Positions 1 through 7,524 of a stretch of DNA of 34,761 nt are shown in pieces. The DNA comes from CAYMTN01 sp964393335. GTDB lineage: Bacteria > Chloroflexota > Anaerolineae > Aggregatilineales > Aggregatilineaceae. The position numbers and the translations under genes are program-made. Below the pieces are notes generated by a model. It was not told the origin of the DNA. It did no database searches and was given only the letters and a program-made list of their open reading frames with translations. The DNA lies in the NCBI GenBank assembly GCA_964393335.1, contig CAYMTN010000030.1, positions 1 through 34,761 on the forward strand. Reading direction: 5' to 3'. The first letter of the stretch is position 1; the number at the start of each line of letters is the position of its first letter.

Positions 1-1
1 G

Positions 2-310
2 GGGAAGGGCCAGGCATCGACCGACGTCGTGGTGTGCGTCAACGTCATCGGCAAGCAGGGCATCGAGGAATGCCCCTATCGCTCGGTGGATACCGGCGAG
101 CGGTTCACGGTCCGGCGGGTGCAGTATTTCCGTAACCTGGTGGTGCTCAACGCTGCGACTGGCGAGCGGATCAAGACGGTGGCCGCGATTGGGTCGGCCC
201 CCGGCGAGTGTCCCTACCACTATCAGGGCAGGGATGACGACGAGATTCTCGGCGGCAAGCCCGGCGACCGCGAGATGTATTACGCGGTCATGGACGTCAT
301 CTGGCGGTGA
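2..310 (+). CDS. C-terminal end of an unrecognised protein (5' truncated)
   Basis: The reading frame is open from the first bases of the window to a TGA ending at 310, so this is the last 102 residues of a longer gene; the GTG at 29 is an internal codon. I do not recognise a family. The visible part has three cysteines, one in a VVVCVNV strand and two in repeated ECPY motifs. It alternates short beta-like stretches such as RVQYFRNLVVLNA with polar turns, which looks like a small disulfide-stabilised extracytoplasmic domain. That location is inference only. It ends about 115 bases before the WD40 gene in the same direction. Confidence 0.6.
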   Translation, partial: GKGQASTDVVVCVNVIGKQGIEECPYRSVDTGERFTVRRVQYFRNLVVLNAATGERIKTVAAIGSAPGECPYHYQGRDDDEILGGKPGDREMYYAVMDVIWR

Positions 311-425
311 ACACCGGCCATCCAACCCGATGATATTGACCGGCGCGCGCGGTTTTAACCCGAGCGCGTTTTCATGTTAAGATCAGGCTGATGCAAACGC
401 GTCGAGGCGACGAGGCGGCGGAGCG

Positions 426-2285
426 ATGTCGATCTTCAAACGGAGTCCCAAAAACGCATACGGCGAGCGTGAAGACAGCAGCGTCAACCTGTTTTTGGTG
501 GTGGTGACGCTGGCGGCGGTGACGCTCGTGTGTTTTTTGCTGTATGCGCTGCTGTCGCCGGTGTTGTTCGGGAACAATGAGAAAACCGTGATCGTTCCCT
601 ACGGCAACGGCATCGAGATTGTTCCCTACAGCGGCGAGCAGGCGACGCTGATCCCGACTCCCGGACAGTCGATCAGCCCGGTCATGCCGACCGCCGCGCC
701 GACGCTCACCCCCGCCGCCGTGCAGCGTATCACGCCCGGCACGGTGTTGGCGCTGGAACCGGTCGCCATGTTGTTCGGGCACAGCAGCCCGGTCAGCAGC
801 GTCGCGTTCAGCGCCGATGGGCGCTTTATGGCGTCGGCGGATTGGAGCGGTATGGTCCGGTTGTGGGACGCGGCGACAACTGTCGAAGTATACGCTTTTC
901 GCAGCGACAGCAACCGCGTGGACAGCGTCGCGTTCAGCCCGGCTGGCACCCTGCTGGCGGCAGGCGGCCAGGACGCACTGGTGCGGCGCTGGGACCTGAC
1001 CACCGGCGCGGCGCTGGCCTCACTTTCCGGCCCGAATGGCGCGGTGACCAGCGTGGCGTTTTCGCCGGATGGGACGCAGATCGCCGCCGCGAGCGATGAC
1101 GGCGTGGTGTACCTGTGGGATGTCGCGTCCGGGCAGTTGGCCGGTTTGTTGGCGGGCCATACGTCGTACGTGACCAGCGTGGCGTTTTCGCCGGACGGGA
1201 CGCTGATCGCGGCGGGCGGTGAGGATGACACGATCCGGCTGTGGGGGCTGCCCAGCGGCACCGAAATCGCCGTGCTGCGCGGGCATACGTCTACCGTGAC
1301 GAGTGTCACGTTTAACCCCAGCGGGACGACGCTCGCTTCGACCGGCGCGGATCGTGTGGTGCGGCTGTGGAACGTACTCTCGGAATCGCAGATCGCGGCG
1401 CTGACCGGCCATACTGAAAACGTGACCAGCGCGGCTTTCAGCCCGGACGGGCTGCTGCTGGCGTCGGGCGCAGGCGGCATCGAAGACAGCACCGTGCGCC
1501 TGTGGGACGTGCAGACGCGCGCGCAGGTGCGCGTCCTGTACCCGGATGGGCCGGTCAACGGCGTGGCGTTTTCGCCGGACGGGACGCGGCTGGCGACCGT
1601 CGGCGCGACCTTTTTCACGCTGTGGGGCGTGGTCGAAACCGGCGGCCAGCCGGTCGTGAATCCGACCGCGACCCTGATCGCGTCCCCGGTACCCGTGCAG
1701 CAGAGCGGGCAGGGCGGCGCGGCAGAGGACGTGTGCGTGCTGACCGTGCGCGTGATGGATGGCAACGTGCGCGCCGGTCCGAGCACGGATTACGCCGTCA
1801 TCAGCACGCTGGCGCTGAGTCAGAGCGTGCAGGCCGATGGCTGGGTGCGCGGCACGGATGGTTTTACGTGGTGGCGTCTGGCCAACAGCGGTTGGACGCG
1901 CGGCGACGTGTTTGTCGATGACGCGAATCCGACTCTGCCGGATGCGTGTTGGGCGCTGCCGCCCGTGAGCGAGATTCCCGCGACGCCGATCGGGACGGTG
2001 GTCACGTTCAACGCGCCGACTCCCGTCACGACGAGCGCGGGAGCCTGCATCCTGATCAGCCGCGTCGATGAGGCCAACGTGCGCGCCGGTCCGAGCACGG
2101 ATAACGCCGTCGTCAGCACGCTGACGCTGAATCAGACCGTGCAGGCAGATGGATGGACGACCGGGGCAGACGGGTTTACGTGGTGGCGCTTGGGCAGCCT
2201 GGGATGGGCGCGCGGCGACGTGTTCGTCGATGCGGCCAATTCGACCGTGCCGGACGTGTGCCTGACGCTGCCGCGCGCGCAGTGA
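426..2285 (+). CDS. Membrane-anchored WD40 repeat protein with two C-terminal SH3b domains
   Basis: A 619-residue protein. A short charged N-terminus precedes one hydrophobic segment (about residues 21-48), which probably anchors it in the membrane with the bulk outside. A Pro/Thr-rich linker leads to seven WD40 repeats (about 115-415), recognisable by repeated VAFSPDG and RLWD motifs, enough for one seven-bladed propeller. Two bacterial SH3 domains follow (about 435-498 and 539-605), each with an NVRAGPSTD start and an FTWWRL core. The SH3 domains are duplicated at DNA level: the block at 1764 recurs at 2076, 312 bases or 104 codons later, with very few changes. WD40 propellers bind proteins and SH3b domains often bind cell-wall peptides, so a surface scaffold is the best guess. 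No catalytic domain is visible. The start follows a GGCGGAGCG stretch. Confidence 0.9.
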   Translation: MSIFKRSPKNAYGEREDSSVNLFLVVVTLAAVTLVCFLLYALLSPVLFGNNEKTVIVPYGNGIEIVPYSGEQATLIPTPGQSISPVMPTAAPTLTPAAVQRITPGTVLALEPVAMLFGHSSPVSSVAFSADGRFMASADWSGMVRLWDAATTVEVYAFRSDSNRVDSVAFSPAGTLLAAGGQDALVRRWDLTTGAALASLSGPNGAVTSVAFSPDGTQIAAASDDGVVYLWDVASGQLAGLLAGHTSYVTSVAFSPDGTLIAAGGEDDTIRLWGLPSGTEIAVLRGHTSTVTSVTFNPSGTTLASTGADRVVRLWNVLSESQIAALTGHTENVTSAAFSPDGLLLASGAGGIEDSTVRLWDVQTRAQVRVLYPDGPVNGVAFSPDGTRLATVGATFFTLWGVVETGGQPVVNPTATLIASPVPVQQSGQGGAAEDVCVLTVRVMDGNVRAGPSTDYAVISTLALSQSVQADGWVRGTDGFTWWRLANSGWTRGDVFVDDANPTLPDACWALPPVSEIPATPIGTVVTFNAPTPVTTSAGACILISRVDEANVRAGPSTDNAVVSTLTLNQTVQADGWTTGADGFTWWRLGSLGWARGDVFVDAANSTVPDVCLTLPRAQ

Positions 2286-2389
2286 ATTGCTGCTGCTGGA
2301 ATTAAAAGAGCAGCACCACAGAGGGCGCAGAGAGACACAGAGGTAAGTAAAAAAAGAGAGCGATTTGTTGGCAGCGCCCTTACGTTCTG

Positions 2390-2438
2390 GCTGACCGCTT
2401 TTAGCTTATTGCTGACCGCTGGAAGCTGACCGCTACTT
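2390..2438 (+). repeat. Heptanucleotide tandem repeat, seven GCT-phased units
   Basis: Seven consecutive 7-base units all begin with GCT: GCTGACC, GCTTTTA, GCTTATT, GCTGACC, GCTGGAA, GCTGACC, GCTACTT. They end one base before the AAGGAG ribosome-binding site of the oxidoreductase gene. Similar arrays lie before murD, ftsW and the last gene. This resembles the short tandemly repeated repetitive (STRR) sequences described in cyanobacteria. The function is unknown. The same spacer also holds irregularly spaced CACAGAG-like units at about 2317-2342. Confidence 0.75.
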
Positions 2439-2453
2439 TCAAGGAGTTATCGT

Positions 2454-3455
2454 ATGTCTGAGATCGTTCGTTGGGGAATTTTGGGCACGTCGCGCCATGC
2501 GGCTATGTCGCTGATACCGGCGTTTGATGCCGCCCACAACGCGACCGTGGTCGCGGTCGGCAGCCGGTCGGCCACGTCGGCGGCACGCTACGCCGGGGAA
2601 TACGGCATCCCGACCGCGTATGGCCGTTACGAGGACCTGCTGGCCGACTCGTCGATTGACGCGGTGTATATCCCGCTGCCCAATCACCTGCACCGCGCCT
2701 GGGCGATCCGCGCGGCGGAAGCCGGGAAACATGTCCTGTGCGAAAAACCGATCGGGCTGAACGCCGCCGAAGCCGGGGACATGGTCCGCGTGTTTCGACG
2801 CGCTGGGCTGAAGCTGGCCGAGGCGTTCCAGTGGCGGCACCATCCCCAGGCGCAGCGCGTGCGGGCGCTGGTGCAGGAGGGCGTGATCGGCGATCTGCGC
2901 CTGATCGACGCCGGATTTTCGTTTATGCTCAACCGGCCCGGCGACATCCGGGGCATACCGGAAACGGGCGGCGGATCGCTGTACGACGTGGGCTGTTACC
3001 CGGTCGCGCTGGCGCGCTACGTCACCGGGCAAGAGCCGCTGAGTGTCACCGCGCAGGCGCATTGGAACGCGGCGGGCATCGACGATCTGGTCGTGGCGAC
3101 GCTGGCCTTTCCCGGCGACGTGCTGGCGCACATCAACTGCGGCTTTGTCCTGCCGCTGCGGCGTTATTACGAGGTCGTCGGCACGGATGGATCGCTGGCC
3201 GTGAACCGCGCCTATAACCCGAAAGACGATTATCCGGGGCAGGTCGTGCGGCGCGGCGCTGACCGTGAGGTGCTCGAAACGATTGACGTGGGCCGTGTGA
3301 ACTCGTATACGCGCGAGGTCGAGGATTTCAGCGCGGCGGTGCTGGAAAACCGCGATCCGCTGTTCCCCGCCGAGGACGCGATCGGCAATATGCGCGTGAT
3401 CGACGCGATCTATGAGGCGGCGCGCACGGGCGGCGCGGTGACGGTGGGTGGTTGA
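2454..3455 (+). CDS. Gfo/Idh/MocA family NAD(P)-dependent oxidoreductase
   Basis: A 333-residue cytoplasmic enzyme of usual family length. The N-terminal Rossmann half starts with WGILGTSRHA (nucleotide-binding loop). The family signature CEKPIGL gives the E97-K98-P99 motif, whose lysine is generally catalytic. The C-terminal alpha/beta half has the DVGCYPV motif (from D178) that marks the sugar or diol dehydrogenase branch, such as glucose-fructose oxidoreductase and dihydrodiol dehydrogenase. The substrate cannot be read from sequence; a sugar or cyclitol is likely. The start is fixed by AAGGAG at 2441-2446, seven bases upstream of the ATG. It precedes murD but has no known role in peptidoglycan synthesis, and the 69-base gap to murD is filled by heptad repeats. 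Confidence 0.88.
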   Translation: MSEIVRWGILGTSRHAAMSLIPAFDAAHNATVVAVGSRSATSAARYAGEYGIPTAYGRYEDLLADSSIDAVYIPLPNHLHRAWAIRAAEAGKHVLCEKPIGLNAAEAGDMVRVFRRAGLKLAEAFQWRHHPQAQRVRALVQEGVIGDLRLIDAGFSFMLNRPGDIRGIPETGGGSLYDVGCYPVALARYVTGQEPLSVTAQAHWNAAGIDDLVVATLAFPGDVLAHINCGFVLPLRRYYEVVGTDGSLAVNRAYNPKDDYPGQVVRRGADREVLETIDVGRVNSYTREVEDFSAAVLENRDPLFPAEDAIGNMRVIDAIYEAARTGGAVTVGG

Positions 3456-3461
3456 TGGCCA

Positions 3462-3510
3462 ACGGCTAACGGTTGACGGTGAACGACGAATGACACGTAA
3501 CGAACGACTA
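3462..3510 (+). repeat. Heptanucleotide tandem repeat upstream of murD
   Basis: Seven degenerate 7-base units read ACGGCTA, ACGGTTG, ACGGTGA, ACGACGA, ATGACAC, GTAACGA, ACGACTA. Rotating the phase gives GCTAACG, GTTGACG, GTGAACG, the same GCTRANN type as the array at 2390-2438. It ends just before the AGGGG ribosome-binding site (3515-3519) of murD. Confidence 0.6.
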
Positions 3511-3524
3511 CCACAGGGGCCAGA

Positions 3525-4967
3525 ATGAACATAACTCCCCCAAGCGCTGCGCGGCATAACTCCGCACCCGATTGGCTGGCCGGGCGGCACGTGCTCGTAT
3601 TGGGTATCGCCCGCCAGGGAAAGGCGCTGGCGCGCTGGCTGCCACAGGTTGGCGCGCACGTCACGCTGTCCGACAGCCGCCCCGCCGACGCGCTGGCCGG
3701 TGCGCTGGCGGACCTGGCCGGTTACCCGATCCAGTACGCGCTGAGTGGGCACCCGCTCGAACTGCTCGATATGTGCGACATGGTGTGTGTCAGCGGCGGC
3801 GTGCCGCTCACGCTGCCTATTGTGCAGGAAGCGTTCCGGCGCGGCATCCGCGTCACCAACGACGCGCAGTTGTTTTTGGAGCGCTGTCCCGCGCCGGTGT
3901 TGGGTATCACCGGCAGCGCGGGCAAAACGACGACGACCGCGCTGGTCGGGGCGATGTGCCGCGCCGCCGGGTGGCAAACCCATGTCGGCGGTAACATCGG
4001 CGACGTGCTGCTGGACGCGCTGCCGCACATCACGCCGGATGACGTGGTCGTGATGGAGCTGAGCAGCTTCCAGCTTGAGCTGATGACGGCCAGCCCGACG
4101 GTCGCGGCAGTGTTGAACGTCACGCCCAATCACCTGGACCGGCACGGCACGATGCGGGCCTACGCGGCGGCCAAAGCGCATATTTACCTGCACCAGCAAC
4201 CGTATGAAGTCGCCGTGTTCGGCTGGGATGATCCTGCCGCGTGCCGCATGGGCGAGGACGCGCCGGGGCGTGTCGCGTATTTTTCGATGCAGCGGCAGGT
4301 GATCTCCGGCGCATACCTGGCGGGCGGCGATCTGCTGGTGACGGTCGGGGACTGCGCGCCAGGCCGCTCGTTTGAAATAGTCTGCCCGCGCGATACGATC
4401 CGGCTGCGCGGCGACCATAACGTGCTGAATACGCTGGCCGCGTGCGCGGTGGCCGGGGCCGGGTACGTGCCGGTCCAGGCGATGCGCGCGGCGATTGCGA
4501 CCTTTGAGGGCGTCGAGCACCGGCTCGAAACGGTCGCGGTGGTGGACGGCGTCACGTGGGTCAACGACAGCATCGCCACCGCGCCGGAGCGTGTCATCGC
4601 GGCGCTGCACAGCTACCATGAACCGGTCGTGTTACTGGCCGGGGGCCGCGACAAATACCTGCCCTGGGATGACATGGCCGCGCTGGCGGTGACGACCTGC
4701 CGCGCCGTGATCGCGTTTGGCGAGTTCGGTCCGCAGGTCGCGGAAGCCATGCACCGCGCGAAGATGCAGAATCCCGACGCCCTGTTGGGGCGCGTCGTGC
4801 TGGTCGCCGGGTTGGAGCAGGCGGTCGCCGCCGCGCGACAGATCGCGCAGCCCGGCAACGTGGTGCTGCTCAGCCCTGGCGGCACGTCGTACGACGCCTA
4901 CCAGGATTTTGCCGCGCGCGGGCAGCATTTCCGCGATCTGGTGCGCGCGCTGGCGCAGGAGGGATGA
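3525..4967 (+). CDS. murD: UDP-N-acetylmuramoyl-L-alanine--D-glutamate ligase MurD
   Basis: A 480-residue cytoplasmic Mur ligase that adds D-glutamate to UDP-MurNAc-L-Ala using ATP. Domain 1 is a Rossmann fold (HVLVLGIARQGKALA, about residues 22-37). The central ATPase domain has the P-loop GITGSAGKTTT (127-137) and the NVTPNHLDRH motif. Domain 3 has VNDSIATAPER, where many MurD proteins have NDSKAT, so the lysine is replaced by isoleucine; I believe this variant is common in some phyla. The protein is slightly longer than the E. coli enzyme owing to a polar N-terminal tail. AGGGG lies five bases before the ATG. It opens the dcw cluster here, and its stop overlaps the ribosome-binding region of the next small gene. 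Confidence 0.95.
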   Translation: MNITPPSAARHNSAPDWLAGRHVLVLGIARQGKALARWLPQVGAHVTLSDSRPADALAGALADLAGYPIQYALSGHPLELLDMCDMVCVSGGVPLTLPIVQEAFRRGIRVTNDAQLFLERCPAPVLGITGSAGKTTTTALVGAMCRAAGWQTHVGGNIGDVLLDALPHITPDDVVVMELSSFQLELMTASPTVAAVLNVTPNHLDRHGTMRAYAAAKAHIYLHQQPYEVAVFGWDDPAACRMGEDAPGRVAYFSMQRQVISGAYLAGGDLLVTVGDCAPGRSFEIVCPRDTIRLRGDHNVLNTLAACAVAGAGYVPVQAMRAAIATFEGVEHRLETVAVVDGVTWVNDSIATAPERVIAALHSYHEPVVLLAGGRDKYLPWDDMAALAVTTCRAVIAFGEFGPQVAEAMHRAKMQNPDALLGRVVLVAGLEQAVAAARQIAQPGNVVLLSPGGTSYDAYQDFAARGQHFRDLVRALAQEG

Positions 4968-4971
4968 GCGT

Positions 4972-5181
4972 ATGCTGGAAGTTTTGCAGACGATAGGAAT
5001 CTGCGTTGGGGCGCTGGCCCTGGTCGTGATCGCGTTTGTGGCGTTCATGGTGATGAGCACGATTGTGACGCTGGGCGGTAACGGTGATTTCGACGAAGAT
5101 ACGTTCGGCGTGGATGATCTGGTGGCGCTTGAGTCCCGCCGCGCCGGGCGAAAATCGACCGGGAAGGGCGGGAAATCGTGA
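4972..5181 (+). CDS. Small single-pass membrane protein of unknown function
   Basis: A 69-residue protein with one long hydrophobic segment (about residues 5-33, ICVGALALVVIAFVAFMVM) and a charged C-terminal tail (FDEDTFGVDDL, then a basic end), probably facing the cytoplasm. A very strong AGGAGGG (4957-4963), eight bases before the ATG, overlaps the end of murD, so translation is likely coupled to it. The next gene starts inside its stop region. I do not recognise a family. The strong start and tight packing argue that it is a real gene of the murD-ftsW operon, possibly a small division-associated protein; that role is inference. Confidence 0.75.
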   Translation: MLEVLQTIGICVGALALVVIAFVAFMVMSTIVTLGGNGDFDEDTFGVDDLVALESRRAGRKSTGKGGKS

Positions 5182-5363
5182 AGCGGGACAGACGCCCCAC
5201 CGAAGCAGAAGCGCGCCGCATGATAGCGATCATGCTCGTCCTGACGCTGATCATCGCTGGCGGGGTGTTTGTCGCCGGGTTTATGAGTATCACGGTCAAG
5301 TCGGCGATCTTGATCGTCTGGATCGCGGTCATGATGGCCGTGCTGCGGCGCTATCAAGTGTGA
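5178..5363 (+). CDS. Small two-pass membrane protein of unknown function
   Basis: A 61-residue protein starting with GTG, whose start codon overlaps the TGA of the preceding gene (GTGA). A basic N-terminus (MKRDRRPTEAEARR) precedes two hydrophobic stretches (about residues 15-35 and 40-56) separated by a short turn, and the end is RRYQV. The four-base overlap implies translational coupling. No family is recognised. With its neighbour it forms a pair of tiny membrane proteins between murD and ftsW. Confidence 0.7.
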   Translation: MKRDRRPTEAEARRMIAIMLVLTLIIAGGVFVAGFMSITVKSAILIVWIAVMMAVLRRYQV

Positions 5364-5411
5364 CGGCGACCAGCCGTTTTGATTTTGCCTACGAACCAGG
5401 AGATTTTACCG

Positions 5412-5951
5412 ATGCAATGGCTCAACGAACCGCCGCAGTGGTCGGCGGATAGGGACGTGATCACGGTGACAGCCGCGCCACACACCGATTTTTGGCGCAT
5501 CACGCACGATAACGGCCAGCGTGACAGCGGGCACGTGTATGCCCAGCGCGTCACGGGCGATTTTGTGTCCGAGGTGACGGTGCGCGCCGCGTATGCCGCA
5601 TTGTACGACCAGGCCGGGCTGATGGTGCGCCTGGATGCCACGACCTGGATGAAGTGCGGCATCGAGTTTTTCGACGGCGCGCAGCACGTCAGCGCGGTGG
5701 TGACGCGTGACGCGTCGGATTGGTCGGTGGTCCCGGTCGATCCGCCGCCGCCCGCGCTGTACCTGCGCGTCACGCGCCACGATCACACCCTCGACGTGAC
5801 GTACTCGCTGGATGGCGCACAGTACAGATTACTGCGGCAGGCGTTTTTGACGCGCGAGCCAACGCTTGACGTCGGCGTGATGGTCTGCGCGCCCATTGGC
5901 GACGGTTTCACCGCGCGTTTTGAGGGATTCCGCGTGACGGGGCAGAAGTAG
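5412..5951 (+). CDS. DUF1349 family protein (concanavalin-like beta-sandwich)
   Basis: A 179-residue protein without signal peptide or membrane segment. It matches the DUF1349 pattern: an opening tryptophan-rich strand (MQWLNEPPQW), then YDQAGLMVRLD, WMKCGIEFFDG, SAVVTRDASDWSV and a final GFTARFEGFRV strand. This family has a concanavalin-like jelly-roll fold; some members are annotated as regulation of enolase proteins, but the biochemical function is unknown. The frame is open further upstream from a TTG at 5379, but AGGAGA at 5398-5403 sits properly before the ATG at 5412, so I use that start. It follows the small membrane pair and precedes the repeat region before ftsW. No role in the cell wall is established. 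Confidence 0.85.
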   Translation: MQWLNEPPQWSADRDVITVTAAPHTDFWRITHDNGQRDSGHVYAQRVTGDFVSEVTVRAAYAALYDQAGLMVRLDATTWMKCGIEFFDGAQHVSAVVTRDASDWSVVPVDPPPPALYLRVTRHDHTLDVTYSLDGAQYRLLRQAFLTREPTLDVGVMVCAPIGDGFTARFEGFRVTGQK

Positions 5952-6038
5952 GCGCGTCGCGCGCCCAATAATTGGTTTTCGCGGCGTTTTGTTGTACACA
6001 TAGGGGATGACCGCCTTTGAGACGCGGCCCTTCCCCGG

Positions 6039-6117
6039 CCCCTCTCCCGCCAAGCAGGAGAGGGGAGCAAACAGGCTCGACGGGTGAAGTCCCCTCGCCC
6101 ACTTTTTGGGAGAGGGG
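6039..6117. repeat. Intergenic double-hairpin repeat (CCCCTCTCC / GGAGAGGGG)
   Basis: In the 301-base space before ftsW there are two stem-loops of related sequence. The first pairs CCCCTCTCC (6039-6047) with GGAGAGGGG (6057-6065), a perfect 9-bp stem. The second pairs CCCCTCGCCC (6091-6100) with GGGAGAGGGG (6108-6117), with one mismatch. A TAGGGGTGAGGG tail follows. This looks like a widespread REP-like intergenic palindrome. The rest of the spacer (5952-6038 and 6118-6218) holds nothing I can name. Confidence 0.6.
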
Positions 6118-6218
6118 ATTTAGGGGTGAGGGTTTTCAAAACGTTCCCGGTTGTTCGGGCCAAAACGTGGCCGCACGCCCTGTTTTTACCACCAACCAGC
6201 AACCAACAACTTTTTTGG

Positions 6219-6246
6219 GCTAGAAGCTAAACGCTGAAAGCTGATT
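6219..6246 (+). repeat. Heptanucleotide tandem repeat upstream of ftsW
   Basis: Four exact 7-base units, GCTAGAA, GCTAAAC, GCTGAAA and GCTGATT, end six bases before the ftsW ATG. They share the GCTRANN pattern with the arrays at 2390, 3462 and 33579. No good Shine-Dalgarno lies between the array and the ATG, so the last units themselves occupy the ribosome-binding region. Confidence 0.65.
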
Positions 6247-6252
6247 ATTACA

Positions 6253-7497
6253 ATGTCCGATCTGCCGCAATACGTCGAAGACGATGATTTTGACTACGCC
6301 GAAGCTTTCAACCGCCCGGTACGCCAGGCTCCCACGCCGCCGGTAGACCGGCAGCGGATCGCCGAGCGCCGCCGCGTGTATGCCGCCGGGTTTGACCTGT
6401 ATCTGGCGCTGGTCGTGGGCATTTTGTGTGCGATCGGCTTGCTGATGGTGTACAGCGCGTCGATCGACATCAGCTATCAGGTGACGGGCAAAGTCAACAG
6501 CACGACGTATTTTTTCGTGCGGCAGCTTCGCTCGATGTTCCTGGGGCTGGTAGCGCTGACTGTGTTGGCGCGGGTCGATTATCACATCTGGCGGCGGCTG
6601 GCGGTGCCGATGATGCTCGGCGTGATCTTGCTGCTGATCGCCGTGCTGCGCTTCGGCGATACGCGCTTTGAGGCGCAGCGCGCGCTGATCAACGGGTCGC
6701 TGCAGCCGGGCGAACTGGCGAAATTCACGGTCGTGATTTACATGGCGGCGTGGCTGGCGGCCAAACGAGCCAGGCTCGGCAACATTTTTTACGGCGTCAT
6801 CCCGTTCAGCATCCTGGTCGGCACCATCGCGTTTTTGATCGTGCTGCAGCCGGATATCAGCACGGCGGCCAGCATCCTGGCGACGGCGTTGAGCATGTTT
6901 TTTATCGCCGGGGCGGACTGGCTGCAACTGCTGTTGATCGGCGGCGCGATGGGGGCCGGGGGTTGGCAGTTGATCACGCGGCTGGATTACGCCCAGCAGC
7001 GTTTGGACGCGCACATGAAAGCCATCGAAGACCTGACGCAGGCCAGCGATCACGTGCAGCAGGCGGTGACCGCGTTCATCAACGGCGGCCTGACGGGCGT
7101 CGGCCTGGGGGAGGGGCGTCAGAAATTCGCCAATAACCTGCCGTTTCCGCATACCGACAGCATTTTCGCCGTGATCGGCGAGGAATTGGGGCTGTTGGGC
7201 AGCTTTTTGGTGATCGCACTGTTCGTGATCCTGATTTATCGCGGCTTCACGATTGCGCGTTACGCGCCGGACGGGTTCGGCGGGCTGCTGGCCGCCGGGG
7301 TGACGTGCTGGATCGCATACGACGCGCTGCTCAACATCGCCGTGATGACGGCCATGATCCCGCCGACGGGCGTGCCGCTGCCCTTCATCAGCTACGGCGG
7401 ATCGGCATTGGTGGCGGCGCTGGCCGGGGTGGGCCTGATGCTGAACGTCTCGCGCGCCATCAGCCAGAACGCGCTGCCCAAGCGGCGGCAGGATTAA
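6253..7497 (+). CDS. ftsW: FtsW, septal peptidoglycan glycosyltransferase (SEDS family)
   Basis: A 414-residue polytopic membrane protein of the FtsW/RodA/SpoVE family, which polymerises lipid II into glycan strands. A cytoplasmic N-terminal tail of about 50 residues precedes roughly ten hydrophobic segments. Signatures seen are GELAKFTVVIYMAAWLA, the HTDSIFAVIGEELGLLG loop and the PLPFISYGGSALV motif near the C-terminus. The aspartate in HTDSIFA (D302) corresponds to the residue shown to be essential in SEDS polymerases. Position in the dcw cluster between murD and murG favours FtsW over RodA. No cognate class B penicillin-binding protein is in the window. A foreign low-GC nuclease-methyltransferase pair separates it from murG. 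Confidence 0.93.
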   Translation: MSDLPQYVEDDDFDYAEAFNRPVRQAPTPPVDRQRIAERRRVYAAGFDLYLALVVGILCAIGLLMVYSASIDISYQVTGKVNSTTYFFVRQLRSMFLGLVALTVLARVDYHIWRRLAVPMMLGVILLLIAVLRFGDTRFEAQRALINGSLQPGELAKFTVVIYMAAWLAAKRARLGNIFYGVIPFSILVGTIAFLIVLQPDISTAASILATALSMFFIAGADWLQLLLIGGAMGAGGWQLITRLDYAQQRLDAHMKAIEDLTQASDHVQQAVTAFINGGLTGVGLGEGRQKFANNLPFPHTDSIFAVIGEELGLLGSFLVIALFVILIYRGFTIARYAPDGFGGLLAAGVTCWIAYDALLNIAVMTAMIPPTGVPLPFISYGGSALVAALAGVGLMLNVSRAISQNALPKRRQD

Positions 7498-7524
7498 CCA
7501 GTATCGAGTTGAAAAGGTGTTTCG

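Noticed and set aside
2439..4619. A 726-residue open frame on the minus strand across the oxidoreductase and murD.
   Set aside because: It lies opposite two clearly recognised genes; its product is Arg/His-rich, with no motif, typical of antisense frames in high-GC coding DNA.
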